Source of the DNA: Bacteroidales bacterium
Lineage (GTDB): Bacteria; Bacteroidota; Bacteroidia; Bacteroidales; UBA3824
Length of the DNA: 64,000 nucleotides
Assembly: GCA_017544805.1 (NCBI GenBank)
Contig: JAFYDK010000067.1
Span: forward strand, 1 to 64,000
Reading direction: 5' to 3'
Shown here: one piece after another, positions 8,031 through 14,236 of the stretch
Layout of the letters: each line of letters begins with the position of its first letter
Numbering within the stretch: the stretch's first letter is position 1
Position numbers and translations under genes: made by a program
The notes under the pieces: generated by a model
What the model was told of the DNA's origin: nothing
Seen by the model: only the letters and a program-made list of their open reading frames with translations
The model's database searches: none

Positions 8031-9365
8031 TTATAACAATCCTGTATAATAAATTGGCAAACAAGTTGTCATTCCGTCTTTGGCATAATCTTTTGAGTAA
8101 ATAAGAAGTCTTTCTCCAATACGGCTTGAAAACTTTTCACAAAAAGCATCAAGTGATTTATGCGTTTTGTAACCTGATGATTTTACCTCAATCGGAACAA
8201 TTTTATTTCCTTTTGAAAGTAGAAAATCTATCTCATAATTATGGTTGCTGTTAGGAACAGGAAATGTATAATAAAACAATTTGTTGCCTTGTGAATATAA
8301 TATTTGCGCCACAAGATTTTCGTATATATATCCTAAATTTGCATCTAACTTATCGGATAAAAGTTTTTGATATATAATATTTTCAGTATATGACTTTTCC
8401 ATAAATGCGAGTGTTACAAATAGTCCAGTATCAGCAAGAAACATTTTATAACGGTCGAAATCCTGAAACATTCCCATTCCAATGCCAGGGTCGTTAACAT
8501 GATAAGCCATTACAACAGTTTTGCTATCTTCCAAATCTGAAATTATACTTGTAATCTTGTCAGTACGTTTATTTGACACAATACCACTTGCCATATATCT
8601 TGACGCATTGCTATTTAGTTGGTTTGGTATGGCTCGAAAAAGTTGCGAGGCTGTATTACCAACCGGATCTAATTTTCTCAAATCGCTTTCGTAGAGATCA
8701 AGAATTTCACGTTTTGTATCGTCTACCATTCGCATATCATTGTGGTTGATATACGCCTCCACAGCCTGAGGCATACCGCCAACAAGCATGTACAACCGTA
8801 AATCACGCATAAGTTTGCGATGTGTAGCCTCGCCAATCGGACGATGAAGATTATACGCTTGGCGTAAAAGTTCTGGCATATCTTGTTTGCCAATCGCCAT
8901 GTAAAATTCATCAAAATCCATCGGGTGAAGCGTGATTTTTGTTTCTTCACTTGGAATTAGAATATCTTGGACGTTGCGTCGAATGCTGATTAAAGATCCT
9001 GTCTCAATGTAGTCGTATCTTCCGTCTGCAACTAAATGCTTAATTGCTTGACGTGCAAGTGGTTGAAATTGTACCTCATCGAAAATAATCAATGATTCAC
9101 GTTTTTTTAATGAAACTCCGAAAATATTTTGAAGATTAATGAAGAAAAAATCTAAATCCATCATATCTTCAAATAACTCGTTGATACGTTTTGAGGCTTT
9201 TGAAAAATCAATCAAAATGTAAGATTTGTATTCATTTTGTGCAAAAGTTTTGGCAAGAGTCGACTTTCCGACACGTCTTGCACCCTCTATAAGTAGTGCG
9301 GAAGTGCCTTTGCGTTCGTTCTTCCAACGAAGCATTTTGTCATAAAGTTTGCGCTTAAAAATCAT
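8031..9365 (-). CDS. P-loop ATPase of the AAA_14/DUF4143 family, lying between cas1 and cas2 remnants
   Basis: The 444-residue protein has Walker A Gly28-Ala-Arg-Arg-Val-Gly-Lys-Ser35, a Walker B Ile-Ile-Phe-Asp-Glu-Val-Gln, and a C-terminal Glu-Ile-Asp-Phe-Leu-Leu then Pro-Ile-Glu-Val-Lys, the D...ExK core of DUF4143 proteins. It is similar in plan to the plus-strand ATPase at 6.4-7.7 kb but clearly diverged. It is full length and looks intact. It sits between broken cas1 and cas2 reading frames on the same strand, so it either inserted there or was brought in by the rearrangement that broke them. Its own promoter and repeat array lie upstream at 9393-9494. The function of the family is unknown. 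Confidence 0.85.
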   Translation of the reverse strand: MIFKRKLYDKMLRWKNERKGTSALLIEGARRVGKSTLAKTFAQNEYKSYILIDFSKASKRINELFEDMMDLDFFFINLQNIFGVSLKKRESLIIFDEVQFQPLARQAIKHLVADGRYDYIETGSLISIRRNVQDILIPSEETKITLHPMDFDEFYMAIGKQDMPELLRQAYNLHRPIGEATHRKLMRDLRLYMLVGGMPQAVEAYINHNDMRMVDDTKREILDLYESDLRKLDPVGNTASQLFRAIPNQLNSNASRYMASGIVSNKRTDKITSIISDLEDSKTVVMAYHVNDPGIGMGMFQDFDRYKMFLADTGLFVTLAFMEKSYTENIIYQKLLSDKLDANLGYIYENLVAQILYSQGNKLFYYTFPVPNSNHNYEIDFLLSKGNKIVPIEVKSSGYKTHKSLDAFCEKFSSRIGERLLIYSKDYAKDGMTTCLPIYYTGLL

Positions 9366-9392
9366 AATGTCTTAATTGTTTGAAATTCAGCC

Positions 9393-9494
9393 CAAAAATA
9401 TTAATTTTGACCAAAATCCCCAAATTTTTTTTGCGGTTTTGTAGCCAAATCCCCAAATTTTTTTTGCGGTTTTGTAGTCAAATCCCCAAATTTT
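9393..9494 (-). repeat. Three 33-bp-phased repeats with promoter in front of ATPase 3
   Basis: Copies of AAATCCCCAAATTTT start at 9414, 9447 and 9480, an exact 33-bp period. The first two are identical over 31 bp, including GCGGTTTTGTAG. On the minus strand the -7 box TATTTTTG lies at 9400-9393 and a TTTG -33 element at 9424-9421, 20 bp apart, so the gene-proximal repeat overlaps the -33 element. This suggests an operator array bound cooperatively on one DNA face. Confidence 0.8.
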
Positions 9495-9516
9495 AATTGG
9501 TTATTTTTGTAACACT

Positions 9517-9845
9517 TTAATTCTCATTGATATAACAGATTATCAACTGACGCATCATTTCGTTGAACTCGCCGTCGGTTTCGCCCTTGGGAACGCTTAC
9601 AACAGAAAATCCTCGTTTGCCGTGAAATACATTGATTTCTGCTTTTTTGAGTCCGAGTTTTATTTGCAACTTCTTAGCGTTTTGGATGTTAATAACATTA
9701 TAAACCTCTGCTCCAACTTTGGAAATATATTCTTTTACCCCCGTTAAAAGTTCGTTGAGAATTTCGGGTACAACAGGTTCTGATTTTGGTTTTGACGTTT
9801 TGGAAACACGTACTTTTTGATCGAGGATTTGAAATCTGAATTGAA
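9517..9845 (-). pseudogene. 3' fragment of an unidentified gene fused behind the cas1 fragment
   Basis: On the minus strand, after the cas1-like part ends, a different frame carries about 108 sensible codons to a TAA at 9517. It is lysine- and glutamate-rich, with a Pro-Glu-Ile-Leu-Asn-Glu-Leu-Leu helix and a C-terminal strand-helix unit around His-Gly-Lys-Arg-Gly-Phe-Ser-Val-Val. I do not recognise the family. An ATG at 9912 would give a 131-residue product, but its first ~22 residues are the out-of-frame reading of cas1, so a real start is doubtful. It most likely is the tail of another gene joined here by deletion. Confidence 0.4.
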
Positions 9846-9952
9846 TTGATTCCCGCCGCCGGGATTCGTTGTCGTCCGTCTTTGGTGGTGACAACAAAGC
9901 CTTCGTTGTCACGGTTTAGCGATGTGCCGTATGAATTGATTATAAGTTCCAT
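9830..9952 (-). pseudogene. cas1: cas1 fragment: first ~41 codons only
   Basis: The minus-strand frame from 9952 reads Met-Glu-Leu-Ile-Ile-Asn-Ser-Tyr-Gly-Thr-Ser-Leu, then Asn-Glu-Gly-Phe-Val-Val and Arg-Ile-Pro-Ala-Ala-Gly-Ile plus Ser-Ile-Gln-Ile-Ser. This matches the N-terminal beta domain of Cas1 proteins. Similarity ends at about 9830, after which the frame turns to unlikely residues and stops at 9698. No metal-binding Glu/His/Asp of Cas1 remains, so there is no integrase activity. The start lies 2 bases after the stop of a toxin fragment. The same-strand cas2 fragment is at 8020, beyond ATPase 3. Confidence 0.7.
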
Positions 9953-9954
9953 AA

Positions 9955-10086
9955 TTATTCCAAATGTTTTGTCTGTTGTATCGGCTCACGGTGGCAATCC
10001 CAAAAAGCCGAAATGTGGATTATATCGTTGTTATCAACATAATAAACCATTTTATCAATTTCATACCGCTTCTGCCATTTCTGAAT
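9955..10086 (-). pseudogene. C-terminal fragment of a RelE/ParE-family toxin
   Basis: The minus-strand frame ending at 9955 contains Val-Tyr-Tyr-Val-Asp, Ile-Ile-His-Ile-Ser-Ala-Phe-Trp-Asp and Arg-Glu-Pro, the usual last two strands and final turn of RelE/ParE toxins. Only about 43 residues are preserved; the N-terminal helices are missing and the frame overlaps the antitoxin 3' end. I infer that a deletion removed the toxin 5' half, leaving the antitoxin gene upstream. Confidence 0.5.
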
Positions 10087-10339
10087 GTTCTTCATGTTCA
10101 ATTTCTTCGTCCCATTCGCGGAAAAGTTCTTCGTTGGTAACATAATCACCCTCTGAAAATTGCTTTTCTGCTTCATCAAGCATAGAATTGATTTCGTTCA
10201 TTGTATATGGTTTTAATTTTTCCTGCTCTTGAAGTTTTTTTACGTAATCCGCCAACTGCTTGCTCAGCCAAAGCATATTGGCAGGAGAAAGCGTGCCGTA
10301 AAGATAATCACGTAGGTTTGTTAATGTTGCTGTACTCAT
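10061..10339 (-). CDS. Antitoxin-like protein whose toxin partner is broken
   Basis: The 92-residue acidic protein has an N-terminal helical part and a Glu-rich C-terminus with Met-Leu-Asp-Glu-Ala-Glu-Lys-Gln-Phe followed by Asn-Glu-Glu-Leu-Phe-Arg-Glu-Trp-Asp-Glu. This is the pattern of Bacteroidota antitoxins encoded just before RelE/ParE toxins. The 3' end overlaps the toxin fragment. A -7 box TAAATTTG lies on the minus strand at 10375-10368, about 28 bp before the start. The same motif style recurs in the plus-strand antitoxin at 10.7 kb, so the two may be distantly related. Confidence 0.55.
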   Translation of the reverse strand: MSTATLTNLRDYLYGTLSPANMLWLSKQLADYVKKLQEQEKLKPYTMNEINSMLDEAEKQFSEGDYVTNEELFREWDEEIEHEEHSEMAEAV

Positions 10340-10475
10340 AATATTAAATTTTTAATCATTTTTGTTGCAAATTTACTTTTTTATTCGTGAAAAAGAAGAT
10401 CTTTTAATTAATTTCTACCGCCGTGAAGCAGTCTTCGTTTTTCTTTTTGTTGAAAGATTTTTTAAAAACGACATT

Positions 10476-10586
10476 TTACTTTTGTCGGGCGCGGAGTTTT
10501 GTTTTGTCGTCAAAGGCCTTTTGAGCGAGAGAGTATACCTCGTTCAAATATCCTGATTTTCTTAATGTTGTAATATCGGACGGCAT
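10476..10586 (-). pseudogene. Short 5' remnant of a TPR-like gene
   Basis: An ATG at 10586 opens a 36-codon frame beginning Met-Pro-Ser-Asp-Ile-Thr-Thr-Leu-Arg-Lys-Ser-Gly-Tyr-Leu-Asn-Glu-Val-Tyr-Ser-Leu-Ala. This resembles the first helix pair of tetratricopeptide-type proteins. It ends at a TAA at 10476-10478, far shorter than any TPR protein. It is either a gene remnant or a chance frame; the setting among other broken genes favours a remnant. Confidence 0.35.
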
Positions 10587-10649
10587 ATTTAGAGTGCGTT
10601 TTGGTTAATGCCGAAATTTAAAAAGTTTTTTGTGATAAACCAAATATTT

Positions 10650-10681
10650 TTTGCAGAAATTATTAATTATTTTTATTTTTG
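10650..10681 (+). promoter_or_regulatory. Bacteroidota-type promoter of the YoeB toxin-antitoxin operon
   Basis: A TTTG -33 element (10650-10653) and a TATTTTTG -7 box (10674-10681) are separated by 20 bp, and the antitoxin ATG follows 26 bp later. Confidence 0.7.
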
Positions 10682-10707
10682 TAAAAATTTTTAAAAAGTT
10701 AGAGATT

Positions 10708-10962
10708 ATGACAACACTACAATTGAATGCGGAGTTTTTTACATTGATGGGTCAAGTTGCAGATGATGAGGTAATTATGCAAAAAATTGTCAATTACCTA
10801 AAAACATTGGTCAAAAAGAAAAAAGACCCGACGGAAATGACGGAAGAGGAGTTTTTTGCTAAAATAGAAAAATCGGAAAAGCAATTTGAGGAAGGGAAAT
10901 TTACGACGTTGCAACCCGGAGAAAATGTCTTGGATATGTTAAAAAGGTGTGGCTATGTATAG
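10708..10962 (+). CDS. Antitoxin of a YoeB-type toxin-antitoxin pair
   Basis: The 84-residue protein has a predicted DNA-binding or dimerising N-terminal part and a charged C-terminal part with Lys-Lys-Lys-Lys, then Glu-Glu-Glu-Phe-Phe-Ala-Lys-Ile-Glu, which would wrap the toxin. I chose the ATG at 10708 over an upstream in-frame ATG at 10651 because the promoter -7 box lies between them. The stop at 10960-10962 overlaps the toxin ATG region by 8 bases, indicating translational coupling. The family is inferred mainly from the neighbouring toxin. Confidence 0.7.
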   Translation: MTTLQLNAEFFTLMGQVADDEVIMQKIVNYLKTLVKKKKDPTEMTEEEFFAKIEKSEKQFEEGKFTTLQPGENVLDMLKRCGYV

Positions 10963-11227
10963 AGTTAATTTTTCTGAAATTGCTAATTTGGATTTAGCCA
11001 AATTGGCGAAGAGCGAACCGAAAGCCTTTCAAAAGGCTTTGCGCTATGTTGAGGAATTGAAAGAACACCCGAAAACCGGCACTGGACATCCTGAACCGTT
11101 GAAAGGTGTGCCTTTGAATCGTTGGAGTAGACGAATAACGGACAAACATCGTTTGGTTTACAGAATTTTTGAAACCGAAGTATATGTTGAAGTTATTTCG
11201 GCATACGGGCATTATAAGGATAAGTAA
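10955..11227 (+). CDS. YoeB/Txe-family mRNA interferase toxin
   Basis: The 90-residue protein carries the YoeB hallmarks Trp-Ser-Arg-Arg-Ile-Thr-Asp-Lys-His-Arg-Leu-Val-Tyr and a C-terminal Ser-Ala-Tyr-Gly-His-Tyr, which include the Arg, His and Tyr residues of the active site. YoeB enzymes cut mRNA in the ribosomal A site. The ATG at 10955 overlaps the antitoxin end; a GTG at 10949 would add two residues. The C-terminal residues are complete, so the toxin should be active when not bound by the antitoxin. It is the only intact toxin gene in the island. Confidence 0.85.
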   Translation: MYRVNFSEIANLDLAKLAKSEPKAFQKALRYVEELKEHPKTGTGHPEPLKGVPLNRWSRRITDKHRLVYRIFETEVYVEVISAYGHYKDK

Positions 11228-11617
11228 TTTTAAAAAAAAAGTCTTGACCAACGGTAGATTTTTTCGTGAAAAACTTAAAAAAAAATTGGTTAGGAAAAAA
11301 TCATTTTTTATTTTTGTAATTGAAAGTTTGTCATGCTCTTTGACATACTGAAAAAAAATAGGATATTTGAAAAGTCTTAGATAAAATTAAAGAAGTATGG
11401 GTTTGAAAAAGGCGTAGCACAACCTACGCGTGCTTTTTAACGAATTTTTACATTTTTAAGAGTTTGAAAGTTTACAGTCCCAAAAATGGTAGCGATACTT
11501 TACATCAAAAGTAAAGTTTACTGTAATGGATTTATCTTAAAATTTCTTAAAATCTTTTAAAATCCTGTTAAAATAGAACCCTAACTCTCTGACGCTCTGA
11601 TAGTTCTAAAAGTTGCA

Positions 11618-11728
11618 GTCAGAGAGCATATTCCATTAGAACAAGGATTAAGACTCTGTTTTCATTTTTCTGTCCTCCATTTATTTGTTAGGTCAGAGAG
11701 CATATTCCATTAGAACAAGGATTAAGAC
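11618..11728 (+). CRISPR. CRISPR mini-array: two identical 37-bp repeats and one spacer
   Basis: Two perfect copies of a 37-bp sequence occupy 11618-11654 and 11692-11728. Each begins GTCAGAGAGCATATTCC and ends with GGATTAAGAC, and the identity continues for three more bases (TCT) in both copies. The 37-bp gap between them is unlike the repeat and is the single spacer. Repeat length, spacer length and the conserved 3' GATTAAGAC end fit type I/III arrays processed by Cas6. A 9-bp inverted copy of the repeat start (CTCTCTGAC) lies upstream at 11585-11593. The array lies 7 kb downstream of cas6 on the same strand, and 1.7 kb from the cas1 fragment. Confidence 0.72.
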
Positions 11729-11842
11729 TCTCTTTAATTGTTCCATTTTTTTTGAGGGGATTAAAAAAATAATAAAATAATACACGAAAAAAAAAATAGA
11801 CTTACTTTTTACGGCAATACATATTAAAAAAAATAAACATAA

Positions 11843-11881
11843 AAAAAGCGTCTTGGAAAGTTTCCCAAGACGCTTTTAAAA
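11843..11881. terminator. Strong bidirectional terminator after thyA
   Basis: A 13-bp perfect stem (AAAGCGTCTTGGG-type arms at 11844-11857 and 11863-11877) with a short loop has A-rich and T-rich flanks on both sides. It lies 34 bases beyond the thyA stop and would also stop any transcript crossing the CRISPR array. Confidence 0.85.
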
Positions 11882-11914
11882 TTTTTAAGGTAATATAAAA
11901 TCAAAGCATATCTT

Positions 11915-12709
11915 TTACACCGAGATTGCGCCCTTTATTGTCGGGTGGCATTGATAGTTTTCTAACGTGAAATCTTCGTATTTGAACGAAAAAATATCTT
12001 TGACTTCCGGATTAAGTTTCATTGTCGGTAGCGGATAAGGTTCGCGCGAGAGTTGCAAATTAACCTGCTCTAAATGATTGAGATAAATATGCGCATCTCC
12101 TATGGTGTGAACAAAATCCCCTAATTCAAAACCGCAAACCTGAGCCACCATCATCGTCAAAAGTGCGTAAGATGCTATATTAAAAGGTACGCCCAAAAAA
12201 CTATCGCCACTGCGTTGATAAAGTTGGCACGAGAGCCTATTGTTATTGACATAAAACTGAAACATAGTATGACACGGAGGCAAAGCCATATCATCAACAT
12301 CAGCGGGATTCCATGCCGAAACGATATGACGGCGCGAATCAGGATTCTTTTTCAATCCTTCGATTAAATTTTTAATTTGATCAACCTCAGTGCCTTGCGG
12401 AGTTCTCCAATGCCGCCACTGATAACCGTAGACCGGACCTAAATCGCCGTTTTCGTCAGCCCATTCGTTCCAAATTCTTACACCGTTGTCTTGAAGGTAT
12501 TTGACGTTTGTGTCCCCGTTCAAAAACCATAACAACTCGTAAATGATTGATTTTAAATGCACTTTTTTGGTCGTAACGAGCGGAAAACCCTCTGAAAGCG
12601 GAAATCTCATTTGATAACCAAAATAACTGATTGTTCCCGTACCCGTGCGGTCTTGTTTTTTTGTTCCTTTGTCAAGTATTGTTTTTAATAAGTCAAGATA
12701 CTGTTTCAT
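11915..12709 (-). CDS. thyA: Thymidylate synthase
   Basis: ThyA converts dUMP and methylene-tetrahydrofolate to dTMP and dihydrofolate in the cytoplasm. The 264-residue length equals that of the Escherichia coli enzyme. Catalytic Cys146 sits in Leu-Pro-Pro-Cys-His, the phosphate-binding Arg21 and Arg166 (in Cys-Gln-Leu-Tyr-Gln-Arg-Ser) are in place, and Asn177 for uracil selection follows. Nothing is missing. The start codon overlaps the stop of the preceding DUF151 gene in an ATGA arrangement, so the two are translationally coupled. Confidence 0.97.
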   Translation of the reverse strand: MKQYLDLLKTILDKGTKKQDRTGTGTISYFGYQMRFPLSEGFPLVTTKKVHLKSIIYELLWFLNGDTNVKYLQDNGVRIWNEWADENGDLGPVYGYQWRHWRTPQGTEVDQIKNLIEGLKKNPDSRRHIVSAWNPADVDDMALPPCHTMFQFYVNNNRLSCQLYQRSGDSFLGVPFNIASYALLTMMVAQVCGFELGDFVHTIGDAHIYLNHLEQVNLQLSREPYPLPTMKLNPEVKDIFSFKYEDFTLENYQCHPTIKGAISV

Positions 12710-13269
12710 TTTTTTCTGTTTTGAATTTCATCGCGGATTACAGATGCAAACTCGTAATCCTCTTTTTCTATTGCTTTTTGAAGTATTTCGTGCAGTTCTC
12801 TGTCTGTCATGATTTCAAGGTTTGGTTTTGACACCGAATAGTTCGGGTTATCAAAAACATAACCCGCTTTGCTCAAAACTACTTCGTATGTGTAAATCGG
12901 ACAGCGGAATTTTAACGCAATTGCCACCGCATCCGAGGTCCTTGCATCAAGCCTTACAATGTCATCGTCGGAGGCTCCGGGTATGCGGCAGACTATTTCC
13001 GCATAAAAAATACCTTTTTCAACGTTGGTTATAATGCTTTCAACAACCTCAATATTAAATGATTGCGCAAATCTGAAAACAAAATCATACACCAACGGAC
13101 GCTGTGGCGTAATGCCGTCCAATTCGATGGCGATCGCCTGAGCCTCCGAAATTCCTATCACAACAGGCAATTTCCGATTACCGCCCCTTTCCGCTAAAAT
13201 CAGCGTGTAGGCGTTCTCGTAGTTGCCTTGATTGGCTATTTCTTCTACTGACAGAGCTATTTTTTCCAT
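12706..13269 (-). CDS. Bifunctional nuclease-family protein (DUF151) with C-terminal UvrB/UvrC motif
   Basis: The 187-residue protein starts [10 protein letters not shown]. I chose the ATG at 13269 because an upstream in-frame extension is hydrophobic, AT-driven and overlaps the promoter. Residues 1-130 match the DUF151 fold, including Leu-Pro-Val-Val-Ile-Gly and the [11 protein letters not shown] signature. The last ~35 residues form a UvrB/UvrC-like helical pair (Ile-Glu-Lys-Glu-Asp-Tyr-Glu-Phe-Ala). DUF151 members in plants and Thermotoga have been linked to nuclease activity; the bacterial role is unclear. It forms an operon with thyA. Confidence 0.85.
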   Translation of the reverse strand: MEKIALSVEEIANQGNYENAYTLILAERGGNRKLPVVIGISEAQAIAIELDGITPQRPLVYDFVFRFAQSFNIEVVESIITNVEKGIFYAEIVCRIPGASDDDIVRLDARTSDAVAIALKFRCPIYTYEVVLSKAGYVFDNPNYSVSKPNLEIMTDRELHEILQKAIEKEDYEFASVIRDEIQNRKK

Positions 13270-13295
13270 AGAAAAACGTATAAAAAAAGTTTTAG

Positions 13296-13303
13296 CAAAA
13301 ATA
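13296..13303 (-). promoter_or_regulatory. -7 box for the DUF151-thyA operon
   Basis: TATTTTTG on the minus strand matches TAnnTTTG and lies 26 bp before the DUF151 start. No clear TTTG -33 element accompanies it. Confidence 0.5.
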
Positions 13304-13326
13304 ATAAAAAAAACTTGAAAAAAAAA

Positions 13327-13358
13327 TTTGGTAATAAGAATAAAAAGCAATAATTTTG
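13327..13358 (+). promoter_or_regulatory. Promoter of rplU-rpmA
   Basis: TTTG at 13327-13330 and TAATTTTG at 13351-13358 are 20 bp apart. The transcript would have a leader of about 85 nt before rplU, long enough for r-protein feedback control, though I see no strong hairpin in it. Confidence 0.7.
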
Positions 13359-13450
13359 CAGCACTAAAAAATATTTTTAATCCGTCGGAAGGTTTTTTAA
13401 GCGATTGACGAAAAACGTTACCGCCTTACCGGCACAAATTTAATTACAAA

Positions 13451-13762
13451 ATGTACGCAATAGTAGAAATTTTAGGTCAACAATTCAAAGTTGAAAAAGA
13501 CAAAAAAGTGTATGTACACCGTCTTAAAAACGAAGAAGGCAGCAATGTAAGCTTCGATAACGTTCTTTTAGTAGACAACGAAGGCGATGTAAAAGTAGGC
13601 GCACCGAAAGTAGAAGGCGCAAAAGTATCTGCTAAAGTTCTTAAACATCTCAAAGACGACAAAGTTGTCGTTTTCCACAAAAAACGCAGAAAAGGTTATG
13701 CTGTTAAAAGAGGACACCGTCAGTTTTTAACTCAAATCCTTATTGAAGACATCAGTCTTTAA
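13451..13762 (+). CDS. rplU: 50S ribosomal protein L21
   Basis: L21 is a small protein of the large ribosomal subunit that binds 23S rRNA. The 103-residue length and the opening Met-Tyr-Ala-Ile-Val-Glu-Ile-Leu-Gly-Gln-Gln are typical, as is the C-terminal Lys-Arg-Arg-Lys-Gly-Tyr and Gly-His-Arg-Gln. It is followed after 83 bases by rpmA, the usual pairing. Confidence 0.97.
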   Translation: MYAIVEILGQQFKVEKDKKVYVHRLKNEEGSNVSFDNVLLVDNEGDVKVGAPKVEGAKVSAKVLKHLKDDKVVVFHKKRRKGYAVKRGHRQFLTQILIEDISL

Positions 13763-13845
13763 TTTTTTAAGGTAATCTAAGCGTTAGAAAAAGAGAATTT
13801 TAAAAAAAATTATTGTTGAATTTTACGAAAAAATTTTAGAAAGAA

Positions 13846-14115
13846 ATGGCACATAAGAAAGGTGTCGGCAGTTCGAGAAACGGCCGCGAATCACACAGCA
13901 AACGTTTAGGCGTTAAGAAATACGGCGGCGAAGCAGTTATCGCCGGCAACATTATTGTTCGTCAGAGAGGTACTCAGCACTATCCCGGCAAAAACGTTGG
14001 TATGGGCAAAGACCACACTCTTTTTGCTTTGACGGACGGTACTGTAAAATTCGAGATTAAAGGCAAAGATAAGAGCTTTGTTAATGTAATCGAGAACGTT
14101 GAAAACGCAAAATAA
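13846..14115 (+). CDS. rpmA: 50S ribosomal protein L27
   Basis: L27 lies near the peptidyl-transferase centre with its N-terminal tail. The 89-residue protein begins [10 protein letters not shown], with no cleavable N-terminal extension of the Firmicutes kind, and has the conserved Gly-Asn-Ile-Ile-Val-Arg-Gln-Arg-Gly. It is transcribed with rplU. Confidence 0.97.
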   Translation: MAHKKGVGSSRNGRESHSKRLGVKKYGGEAVIAGNIIVRQRGTQHYPGKNVGMGKDHTLFALTDGTVKFEIKGKDKSFVNVIENVENAK

Positions 14116-14168
14116 ACATAACCGTTTTCCGTATTGGAAAATCGGATAATATATGTTAAACCTTTTTT

Positions 14169-14212
14169 CAACTCCTGAGCTTAATTTTATCTAAAAAATG
14201 GCTTAGGAGTTG
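14169..14212 (+). terminator. Hairpin between rpmA and serS
   Basis: Arms CAACTCCTGAGC (14169-14180) and GCTTAGGAGTTG (14201-14212) pair over 12 bp with one wobble and a 20-nt AU-rich loop, followed by a short T-rich run. It would separate rplU-rpmA from serS, or act as an attenuator. Confidence 0.55.
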
Positions 14213-14236
14213 TTTCTGTAATCATTTAAGTTCATC

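Larger units (their letters stand above)
10340..10707. other. Intergenic region between divergent toxin-antitoxin units
   Basis: This 368-bp stretch holds two outward promoters and one short gene remnant. The minus-strand -7 box at 10375-10368 serves the antitoxin at 10339. The plus-strand promoter at 10650-10681 serves the antitoxin at 10708. Between them on the minus strand is a 36-codon TPR-like fragment (10476-10586). I see no other coding signal. Confidence 0.6.
11228..11914. other. AT-rich intergenic region holding the CRISPR mini-array and its putative leader
   Basis: Of these 687 bp, 11228-11400 is AT-rich without coding signal. A terminator-like hairpin lies at 11405-11440. The stretch from about 11441 to 11617 is AT-rich and lies directly before the first CRISPR repeat, as a leader would; it includes TTACAGT and ACTGTAA as distant inverted copies. 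The array is at 11618-11728. The final part is AT-rich and ends with the thyA terminator. Confidence 0.55.

Noticed and set aside
9414..9494. 33-bp-phased repeats as a CRISPR array
   Set aside because: The period is 33 bp with 31 identical bases between copies 1 and 2, leaving no spacer; they sit on a promoter.
10362..10556. 64-codon plus-strand frame in the toxin-antitoxin gap
   Set aside because: Low-complexity Phe/Leu/Val composition, antisense to the TPR-like remnant, and overlaps the minus-strand promoter.
11405..11440. Hairpin before the CRISPR array as a regulatory RNA
   Set aside because: A short imperfect stem with a T tail fits a simple terminator of the YoeB operon; no further structure is visible.
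13270..13350. N-terminal extension of the DUF151 protein as a signal peptide
   Set aside because: The hydrophobic residues arise from AT-rich promoter sequence, and the family starts at the ATG chosen.
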